Part shown: positions 8,361 to 10,000 of the stretch, in pieces
Numbering within the stretch: the first letter of the stretch is position 1
Layout of the letters: each line of letters starts with the position of its first letter
Assembly (NCBI GenBank): GCA_905221605.1
Contig: CAJNDS010001505.1
Span: 5,001 to 15,000, forward strand
Direction: 5' to 3'
Source: Symbiodinium natans
Taxonomy: Eukaryota; Sar; Dinophyceae; Suessiales; Symbiodiniaceae
Length of the DNA: 10,000 bases
Program-made: the position numbers and the translations under genes
Notes under the pieces: generated by a model
What the model saw: only the letters and a program-made list of their open reading frames with translations
The model's database searches: none
Told to the model about the DNA's origin: nothing

Positions 8361-10000
8361 GGTTTAGGGTCTAGGGTTTAGGGTTTAGGGTTTAGGCCTC
8401 CGAGAGCATCCTTGGTAAAAGCTTCGTTCTTCGCGTTCGGGCCGAGGTAGCCTGGTGAGACGCCGGCACCTCCAATGTACACCTCCCCGGCCACGCCCAC
8501 AGGACAAAGCTGCTCGTCTCCACTTTGTCCACGCTGAACGTAAATCCTCTAGACCCAAGTGTAGCCCAGGAATAAAAGGTACCCTTTTTGGTTGAATGGA
8601 GCTTGAAAGGGAACCTGAACCTGAAAAAAGGCGAATAAGGGCCTACTCTAAACCCTAAACCCTAAACCCTAAACCCTAAACCCTAAACCCCCCAAAAAAC
8701 GGGAAGCTAGAGTCCTGGTTCCGTGGATCGGCTTCCCAATCGGAAGCTCGCTTTCGGTGTCCAGCTCGCACTTGTGAAGCGAGGCAATCACGGTCGTCTC
8801 CTCGGATGGCTTTTGAACAGAAGAAGATTCCTAGCCCTAAACCCTAAACCCTAAACCCTGAGTATGATCCTCTCAACCCCAAGAAAGGAACACATGAAGA
8901 CATCCCAAAAGGCCTACCTAGTCTCTGTTGGGCCGTAAGTGTTGTACACAGCCGTGTCGGGGTGTTGGAGCTGGAAGCGCTCGTACTGCTGCTTCTTCAG
9001 CTTCTCTCCACCGACCTATACGCCCCTTAGAACCTTAATAAATTATTAATAAACATAATATGTTTAATATCCTCTTGGGTGTTGTATAAACAAAACCGAA
9101 AAATACCTCCCAAGGGGGATATAGCGACGACGACGGCTTCCAGACCAGGAAGCTGAAAGTCGCTGATCGCGTGGAAGAGCGATGTGCTGATCGTCATGTG
9201 CGTGACCGCAGCGTCCGTGACCGTCTGGCGAAGGGAGTCCTGACGCTGCTCACGGTCGTACGCAGCGCAGGTTTGCCATCATCATCATCATCATCATCAT
9301 CATCACCGAGTCAGAGAGTCTTATAGAGTCAACTGCATGAACAAACTGATGCTCTCCTGCCACGTCATGAGGAGTCACTTAGAAACAACCCTAAACCCTG
9401 AACCCTCAAGCTGCAATGAGCGCACAGCGAGTGGGGGATCCGAAGTATGGGCCCTTACATTTGGGCCCCTTGTTCTGTAATCCTTACATACACTATATAT
9501 AACAAGGGTCCATACTTCGGATCTCTTTTTAAGAAGGGTAGGGACCAGACTAAGGGCTCAATGGTTCCGACCTTATTACAGCTTTGGCGCCTTGAAATTG
9601 GAGTTTAGGGTTTAGGGTTTCGGGTTTCGGATTTAGGGTCCTCAGGGCATGCGCCGCTCAGGGTCCTATGACAAACCCACGTTGACGTTGGGTTCAGGGT
9701 TCAGGGTTCAGGGTTCAGGGTTCAGGGTTCAGGGTTCAGGGTTCAGGGTTTAGGGTTTAGGGTTTAGGGTTTAGGGATGCCAAACTCAGAACACCGCAAA
9801 AGACAAACGAGCCAACAACGGCTGAGAGGACGCCTCGCTGAGGAGGACTTGCTTCTGAATCATCTCGATGCTCCCCCCGGCCAGGAGGACAGGGAAGACT
9901 TCCTGACGGGTACACGCGGGATTCTGCAAGGTCCACCCCTCCCCCCCCTCAATCTCGAATGGCGAAAGGAGAAATCTGCGGGTCCTCGATGAAGATGTCA
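37..10000 (-). CDS. Split NRPS gene: adenylation (partial)-PCP-thioesterase (partial), 18 exons
   Basis: Eighteen minus-strand exons join without a frame break into about 459 codons. Known NRPS motifs appear in the right order and spacing: A5 ([10 protein letters not shown]), A6 ([14 protein letters not shown]), A7 (FRTGDLARW), A8 (VKIRGYRVE), A9 (LPGYMVP), A10 (FGKID, with the catalytic Lys), the PCP core (FFELGGTS) and TE strands ([20 protein letters not shown]). The protein should adenylate an acid, load it on the PCP arm and release it through the TE. Joined coordinates, minus strand: 9955-10000, 9834-9902, 9129-9239, 8926-9015, 8715-8800, 8398-8546, 8198-8280, 7940-8037, 7728-7809, 6454-6506, 5811-5901, 4517-4597, 3668-3688, 3366-3401, 2606-2677, 790-887, 310-364, 37-117. 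Start and stop lie outside the window. The family is certain from motifs; individual exon edges are inferred from phase and AG|G acceptors. No transcript was available. Confidence 0.92.
118..309 (-). other. Intron 17 (192 nt, GC-AG)
   Basis: GCCTC is repeated at 116-120 and 308-312, spaced by the intron length. It contains degenerate TTTAGGG/TTTGGGG/TTTCGGG units at 167-242. The acceptor could instead lie slightly further upstream in gene sense, at another AG within 128-153. Confidence 0.75.
310..364 (-). CDS. Exon: thioesterase first strand ([15 protein letters not shown])
   Basis: Encodes [21 protein letters not shown].PgaGGna at the start of an alpha/beta-hydrolase core is typical of NRPS thioesterases, where the backbone after the first strand helps build the oxyanion hole. 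The preceding exon supplies KPR. The exon follows CTTCAG and ends AGTGAG|GCCGCC (GC donor), phase 0. Confidence 0.87.
365..789 (-). other. Intron 16 (425 nt, GC-AG)
   Basis: The six-base TGCCTG (plus strand) occurs at 362-367 and 787-792, exactly one intron length apart. It contains CCCTAAA-type patches at 562-590 and 704-745. No other content was recognised. Confidence 0.8.
790..887 (-). CDS. Exon: PCP helix 3-4 and linker to TE ([13 protein letters not shown])
   Basis: Encodes [20 protein letters not shown] then [12 protein letters not shown] plus two bases of Arg. [10 protein letters not shown] is the classic LFe.PTi..la end of a PCP. YLIPLR...KP is the usual vvpLr..g..p lead into a TE. 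The start follows TTGTGACAG, and an in-frame TGA just upstream fixes it. The end is CCCAG|GCAGGA (GC donor). Confidence 0.92.
924..980 (+). repeat. TTTAGGG patch ending in TTTCGGG variants
   Basis: Five or six TTTAGGG units followed by TTTCGGG units, starting about 37 nt upstream (in gene sense) of the acceptor at 888. The hexamer-rich motif CTTCTAGAAGCTTCTT flanks the patch on both sides (907-922 and 981-996). Confidence 0.9.
1092..1215 (+). repeat. Long poly-C tract (poly-G in the gene transcript)
   Basis: About 124 bp of C broken by roughly ten single G bases and one A. In gene sense this is a poly-G run inside intron 15, able in principle to form G-quadruplexes. Tract length is a likely assembly weak point. 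Confidence 0.97.
1399..1490 (+). repeat. Imperfect C-rich tract
   Basis: Runs of C broken by A and G (CCACC, CCGCC). Apparent proline- or glycine-rich frames through it are compositional artefacts. Confidence 0.9.
2606..2677 (-). CDS. Exon: PCP core with phosphopantetheine serine ([15 protein letters not shown])
   Basis: Encodes [18 protein letters not shown] then [14 protein letters not shown] is the carrier-protein signature; its Ser is the site where 4'-phosphopantetheine is attached. Helix 2 (FLALRLVSL) is intact. The start follows ATCTCAG, the end TTCCAG|GCGATC (GC donor), phase 0. Joined to [10 protein letters not shown], the loop between helices 2 and 3 is about four residues shorter than in GrsA. 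Confidence 0.97.
2678..3365 (-). other. Intron 14 (688 nt, GA-AG)
   Basis: Contains a TTTAGGG array (2706-2782), a short degenerate patch (2857-2890) and otherwise unique sequence. GAC is duplicated at the two boundaries. Two short frames inside resemble carrier helices but are not needed (see rejected items). Confidence 0.8.
2706..2782 (+). repeat. TTTAGGG array (11 units)
   Basis: Ten perfect plus-strand units and a final TTTGGGA-like unit, starting about 28 nt upstream, in gene sense, of the acceptor of the LGGTS exon. Confidence 0.97.
3366..3401 (-). CDS. Exon: PCP helix 1 to loop ([12 protein letters not shown])
   Basis: Twelve codons, [12 protein letters not shown], typical of the end of PCP helix 1 and the loop before the phosphopantetheine site. 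It follows GCGCAG and ends GAT|GACACT (GA donor), phase 0. Joined to DFFELGG it recreates the standard lgiDDdFFeLGG sequence exactly. Confidence 0.9.
3402..3667 (-). other. Intron 13 (266 nt, GA-AG), AT-rich, no telomeric array
   Basis: Contains a TAAA/TA tract (3500-3544) and a C10 run (3430-3441). AGGA occurs at both boundaries. One of three introns without heptamer repeats. Confidence 0.75.
3500..3544 (+). repeat. (TAAA)n/(TA)n simple repeat
   Basis: A short TAAA tract followed by about 15 TA units interrupted by one CA step, within intron 13. Confidence 0.95.
3668..3688 (-). CDS. Microexon (21 nt): PCP helix 1, DMVQIWK
   Basis: Seven codons, DMVQIWK, flanked by CCCAG acceptor and AAG|GATGGG (GA donor). 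Joined between PRNDAER and [10 protein letters not shown] it gives exactly the spacing of PCP helix 1 (for example ER..l..IW.evL). Both sides are phase 0, so skipping it would keep the frame but remove half of helix 1. A 21-nt exon can arise by chance; the exact motif fit is what supports it. Confidence 0.75.
3773..3831 (-). repeat. Dispersed repeat copy (inverted partner of 4287-4344)
   Basis: Reverse complement reads GGTGGTTTCCGAAGTTAGGG and continues GTACCTCATGGGGGTCC, ending GGGAATCCTACTAT. The corresponding 4287-4344 segment has GGGTACCTTATTGGGATCC and GGGAATCCTAGTAT. Homology is clear by eye. Confidence 0.65.
3899..4213 (+). repeat. Two degenerate TTTAGGG arrays
   Basis: The first array (3899-3998) starts with CTTAGGG units and contains GTGTAGGG and ATTTAGGG variants. 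The second (4117-4213) is mostly canonical with a TTTCGGG unit. They are separated by about 115 bp of unique sequence. Confidence 0.93.
4287..4376 (+). repeat. Dispersed repeat copy with internal inverted repeats
   Basis: Positions 4287-4344 match the reverse complement of 3773-3831 at roughly three quarters of positions. The copy also has imperfect inverted ends (CCGAAAATACGGGTACC near 4294 against GGTGCCTTATTTTCG near 4360) and an inner CTAGTATG/TATACTAG palindrome, so it may be a MITE. Confidence 0.65.
4517..4597 (-). CDS. Exon: A-PCP linker (KSLQ-AVPTL ... PRNDAER)
   Basis: Encodes 27 residues, [10 protein letters not shown] to EPRNDAER. Joined to KSLQ of the previous exon it gives KSLQAVPTL, matching the usual R.LPapdl after A10. 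EPRNDAER matches the APR.ptE. motif that opens PCP helix 1. The exon follows GGCGCAG and ends CGG|GCCCCT (GC donor), phase 0. The linker itself is variable; the fit at both ends is what supports it. Confidence 0.72.
4609..5016 (-). repeat. Largest telomeric array: CCCTAAA, about 58 units (TTTAGGG in gene sense)
   Basis: About 408 bp of CCCTAAA on the plus strand. Variants are few and clustered: CCCTACA near 4645, CCCTATA and two CCCTAGA near 4729-4750, CCTAAGA near 4862, and a truncated CCCTG junction near 4995. It lies between two exons of the same gene, so it is interstitial and not a chromosome end. Confidence 0.98.
5211..5240 (+). repeat. GGCTTTGAGG x3 tandem repeat
   Basis: Three perfect 10-bp units between the two telomeric arrays of intron 11. 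Confidence 0.95.
5334..5520 (+). repeat. TTTAGGG array (about 27 units)
   Basis: Nearly perfect plus-strand TTTAGGG units, with two 6-base TTAGGG units near 5424-5436. Opposite in orientation to the larger array at 4609-5016 in the same intron. Confidence 0.98.
5811..5901 (-). CDS. Exon: A domain, motifs A9 and A10 (LPGYMVP, FGKID)
   Basis: Encodes [20 protein letters not shown] followed by [17 protein letters not shown] is motif A9. FGKID is motif A10 and contains the invariant Lys that contacts the carboxylate and AMP phosphate in the adenylation step. Both are nearly canonical (LPTYMIP and NGKID in GrsA). The start is the G after ACTGAG, the end CTCCAG|GAGCAA (GA donor). Confidence 0.97.
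5937..6088 (+). repeat. CTTAGGG x7 then TTTAGGG array
   Basis: Seven CTTAGGG units (5943-5991) pass directly into about 13-14 canonical TTTAGGG units ending near 6088. Another example of a homogenised variant block next to canonical units. Confidence 0.97.
6200..6288. repeat. Small inverted-repeat element (MITE-like)
   Basis: The ends CCTGGGACTCTAT (6200-6212) and AGAGGGTCCCAGG (6276-6288) are inverted copies matching at 11 of 13 positions. The interior contains a second small palindrome (ACTACCCTTAATTAGTAGGT, 6234-6253 region). No target duplication is obvious. Confidence 0.6.
6454..6506 (-). CDS. Exon: A domain, helix before motif A9
   Basis: Encodes [17 protein letters not shown] plus two bases of Arg, and joins G CTC CCC of the next exon to give TRLPGYMVP. 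This is the l..lr....LP.YMvP helix of the A-domain tail. The acceptor CTGACACAG|G is clear. The donor is not: it reads ACCAG|AAAGTG, or ACCA|GAAAGTG if the junction is shifted into the shared AG. The joined helix is about one residue shorter than in GrsA. Confidence 0.68.
6507..7727 (-). other. Intron 9 (1221 nt, GC-AG) with seven telomeric patches
   Basis: No exon fits between FVVWE and AAETES. Telomeric patches alternate in orientation: TTTAGGG at 6523-6592, CCCTAAA at 6722-6785, degenerate TTTAGGG at 7093-7145, CCCTAAA at 7191-7220 and 7293-7335, TTTAGGG at 7478-7505, CCCTAAA at 7673-7706. A T8G8-type run lies at 6942-6958. The rest is unremarkable mixed sequence. Confidence 0.75.
6523..6592 (+). 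repeat. TTTAGGG array (about 10 units)
   Basis: Perfect plus-strand TTTAGGG units, beginning 16 nt upstream (in gene sense) of the acceptor of the AAETES exon. Confidence 0.97.
7728..7809 (-). CDS. Exon: A domain, ELAAFVVWE strand
   Basis: Twenty-seven codons, [20 protein letters not shown] then AAFVVWE. The final strand corresponds to PYLCAYFVSE in GrsA and lies between A8 and A9. The acidic, Ser-rich stretch before it is a variable loop. The end is GAG|GCGCTG (GC donor), phase 0. Evidence is moderate: position, phase and the strand motif. Confidence 0.8.
7810..7939 (-). other. Intron 8 (130 nt, GA-AG) whose acceptor is a telomeric unit
   Basis: In gene sense the intron ends with four TTTAGGG units; the last is cut as TTTAG|GG, so the first exon bases come from the repeat. 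It also contains a tandem TGCTCGCAA pair (7913-7934 region). Confidence 0.78.
7940..8037 (-). CDS. Exon: A domain, motif A8 ([13 protein letters not shown])
   Basis: Starts [20 protein letters not shown], a textbook motif A8 followed by the first helix of the small C-terminal subdomain. It continues [11 protein letters not shown], the usual V..A.V strand. The start follows GGTAG; the end is ACAAG|GAGAGG (GA donor), phase 2, giving an Arg codon across the junction. Confidence 0.95.
8038..8197 (-). other. Intron 7 (160 nt, GC-AG)
   Basis: Joins KGQ to VKIRGY in phase 0 (donor CAG|GCTGGG, acceptor GGTAG|GTG). It contains about three TTTAGGG units (8133-8153) and a perfect 10-bp direct repeat TGTGATCCAT at 8060-8069 and 8154-8163 that brackets them. 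Confidence 0.85.
8198..8280 (-). CDS. Exon: A domain, motif A7 ([10 protein letters not shown])
   Basis: Encodes [20 protein letters not shown] followed by SRVGKGQ. RTGD is motif A7, whose Asp binds the ribose hydroxyls of [16 protein letters not shown] matches the usual W..DG.leylGR. The exon ends at GGGCAG|GCTGGG (GC donor), phase 0. The residues RVGKGQVKIRG carry one more residue than the usual R.D.QVKIRG and lack its hinge Asp. Confidence 0.96.
8281..8397 (-). other. Intron 6 (117 nt, GC-AG) made almost wholly of telomere-like repeat
   Basis: Plus-strand AGGCCTCC occurs at 8277-8284 and again at 8394-8401, exactly one intron length apart. Between them is degenerate TTTAGGG sequence, including TTGAGGG x5 (8328-8362). 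The GC donor sits in the duplicated octamer directly beside TTTAGGG units. Splicing restores GRTGD-side coding sequence: DALG joins LMFRTGD through a split Gly codon. Confidence 0.9.
8328..8362 (+). repeat. TTGAGGG x5 block
   Basis: Five perfect copies of the variant heptamer TTGAGGG, with canonical or near-canonical TTTAGGG units on both sides, inside intron 6. Confidence 0.97.
8398..8546 (-). CDS. Exon: A domain, motif A6 ([16 protein letters not shown])
   Basis: The longest exon in the window (149 nt). It encodes [20 protein letters not shown] and then motif A6 [15 protein letters not shown], followed by [10 protein letters not shown] where NRPSs usually have T..kFv.dpf. The conserved P.G..GEl.igG pattern is fully present. 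The start is the base after TCTAGAG; the end is CTCGGAG|GCCTAA, a GC donor that lies directly against a telomeric array. Confidence 0.96.
8547..8714 (-). other. Intron 5 (168 nt, GA-AG)
   Basis: Joins ACCAG to GATTTAC so that the split codon encodes Arg of GTRIYV. AGGA is repeated at both edges. It contains a CCCTAAA array (8646-8689, plus strand). Weak mirror CTCTAG/CTAGAG ends are visible. Confidence 0.82.
8715..8800 (-). CDS. Exon: A domain, A5 end and PIGKPI segment
   Basis: Begins ETTVIASLH, completing YGPTETTV across the junction, and ends with [11 protein letters not shown] plus two bases of an Arg codon. This matches the VPIGAPIQNTQIYI stretch of GrsA and related A domains. Val and Ile occupy the two pocket positions just after TETT. 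The 86-nt length leaves phase 2, compensated by the next exon. The donor is CAG|GACTCT. Confidence 0.93.
8801..8925 (-). other. Intron 4 (125 nt, GA-AG)
   Basis: GAGAC occurs at both ends (plus strand GTCTC at 8796-8800 and 8921-8925), spaced by exactly the intron length. It contains CCCTAAA units at 8834-8860 on the plus strand. Confidence 0.8.
8926..9015 (-). CDS. Exon: A domain, motif A5 (NTYGPT)
   Basis: Thirty codons from [10 protein letters not shown] to NTYGPT. VGGEKL is the conserved GGE strand, and NTYGPT is the first half of motif A5, completed by ETTV in the next exon. A5 contributes to ATP and substrate binding. The start follows TATAG, the end is ACA|GAGAC (GA donor), phase 0. 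Confidence 0.93.
9016..9128 (-). mobile_element. Intron 3 (113 nt, GT-AG) that is also a TIR element with TSD (introner)
   Basis: The intron is the only one here with a GT donor. Terminal inverted repeats CTATACGCCCCTTAG (9016-9030) and CCAAGGGGGATATAG (9110-9124) match at 12 of 15 positions. They are flanked by CGAC on both sides (9012-9015 and 9125-9128), a 4-bp target duplication. Intron and element coincide, so splicing removes the insertion exactly. The interior is AT-rich with no telomeric repeat. TIR- and TSD-bearing introners are known from dinoflagellate genomes; assignment to that class is an inference. Confidence 0.8.
9129..9239 (-). CDS. Exon: A domain, pocket strand and helix ([11 protein letters not shown])
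   Basis: This 111-nt exon encodes 37 residues. [14 protein letters not shown] aligns with the GrsA strand ITVITLPPTYVVHL that carries a pocket residue; a Thr sits at the position corresponding to T278. PGLEAVV at the end continues into VGGEKL of the next exon, the usual LR.L..GGE strand. The start follows CGTCAG; the end is at GTC|GTCGCTATA. Because GTC is repeated three times, the edge can shift by whole codons without changing the protein. Confidence 0.88.
9277..9303 (+). repeat. (CAT)9 microsatellite
   Basis: Nine perfect CAT units, ending in CAC, lie within intron 2, about 35 nt upstream (in gene sense) of the acceptor at 9240. Confidence 0.97.
9437..9523. repeat. MITE-like inverted repeat element (about 87 bp)
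   Basis: The left arm 9437-9456 (GATCCGAAGTATGGGCCCTT) pairs with the right arm 9504-9523 with one mismatch in 20. The 47-nt loop is AT-rich towards its right side. There is no coding capacity. A clear target duplication was not seen, so it could be a non-autonomous DNA element or only a hairpin. Confidence 0.75.
9693..9776 (+). repeat. TTCAGGG x8 followed by TTTAGGG x4
   Basis: Eight consecutive copies of the variant heptamer TTCAGGG (9693-9748) run without interruption into four canonical TTTAGGG copies (9749-9776). The sharp switch suggests local tandem amplification of a mutated unit after the array arose. Confidence 0.97.
9834..9902 (-). CDS. Exon: A domain, [10 protein letters not shown] segment
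   Basis: This 69-nt exon encodes 23 residues starting [15 protein letters not shown]. That corresponds to the region after A4 in NRPS A domains (EMFMALLTGA in GrsA). It starts after CAG and ends at GAG|GCGTCC, a GC donor, phase 0 on both sides. The downstream residues QKQVLLSE lead directly into the DSLRQTV of the next exon, the usual helix before the strand that lines the substrate pocket. Confidence 0.8.
9903..9954 (-). other. Intron 1 (52 nt, GA-AG)
   Basis: Very short intron. The donor is GATTGAGG after CGA, and the acceptor is CCCGTCAG before GAA. It contains a G-rich run in the sense strand (9938-9950) and no telomeric repeat. Confidence 0.55.
9955..10000 (-). CDS. Exon: A domain, around motif A4 (partial)
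   Basis: The frame reads ISPFAIR at its 3' end and fits the strand just before the A4 region (GrsA-type FDASVWEMF), because the next exon begins [10 protein letters not shown]. The 3' edge is taken at CGA|GATTG, a GA donor. The frame stays open to position 9999, but a possible CAG acceptor at 9976-9978 would make the exon only 21 nt. If the join is right, the conserved A4 Asp is replaced by Pro. This is the least certain exon on this side because it touches the window edge. Confidence 0.5.

Larger units (their letters stand above)
9240..9833 (-). other. Intron 2 (594 nt, GC-AG) with telomeric arrays and a hairpin element
   Basis: No exon was found inside. Holds, left to right: a (CAT)9 microsatellite (9277-9303), a short CCCTAAA/CCCTGAA patch (9390-9408), a 20-bp inverted-repeat element (9437-9523), a degenerate TTTAGGG patch (about 9603-9640) and a TTCAGGG/TTTAGGG block (9693-9776). 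The donor is GAG|GCGTCC and the acceptor CGTCAG|GAC. Confidence 0.75.

Overview
The window reads as part of a single, heavily split eukaryotic gene from a dinoflagellate, most likely Symbiodiniaceae-like. It lies on the minus strand, and both ends run off the window. Joining 18 short exons gives about 459 codons of continuous frame. In order they encode the C-terminal two thirds of a nonribosomal peptide synthetase (NRPS) adenylation domain (motifs around A4 to A10), one carrier domain (PCP) with an intact phosphopantetheine serine, and the start of a fused thioesterase (TE). Only about 1.4 kb of 10 kb is coding. Reading is right to left: A domain 9999-5811, linker and PCP 4597-790, TE 364-37. 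The exons were found by eye from conserved motifs and checked by reading-frame phase at each junction; no search or transcript was available.

The dinoflagellate assignment rests on three things seen together. All 17 modelled acceptors are AG followed by G. Of the donors, 8 are GC, 7 are GA, only 1 is GT, and 1 is ambiguous. Plant/dinoflagellate-type telomeric heptamers (TTTAGGG/CCCTAAA) are scattered throughout in both orientations.

Telomeric heptamer arrays occur in 14 of the 17 complete introns and in no exon. The largest is about 408 bp (4609-5016). One intron (8281-8397) is almost entirely degenerate telomeric repeat and is bounded by an exact 8-bp direct repeat. Another (9016-9128) coincides with a small element that has 15-bp terminal inverted repeats and a 4-bp target duplication, the signature of dinoflagellate introner elements. 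Other introns hold MITE-like hairpins, a long poly-C tract, and AT, CAT and 10-bp tandem repeats.

The gene product would be the terminal part of an NRPS: the A domain activates an acid substrate as acyl-AMP, the PCP carries it as a thioester, and the TE releases it. The N-terminal part of the A domain, any condensation domain, and the TE catalytic triad lie outside the window. No second gene, tRNA, rRNA, CRISPR array or promoter could be supported.
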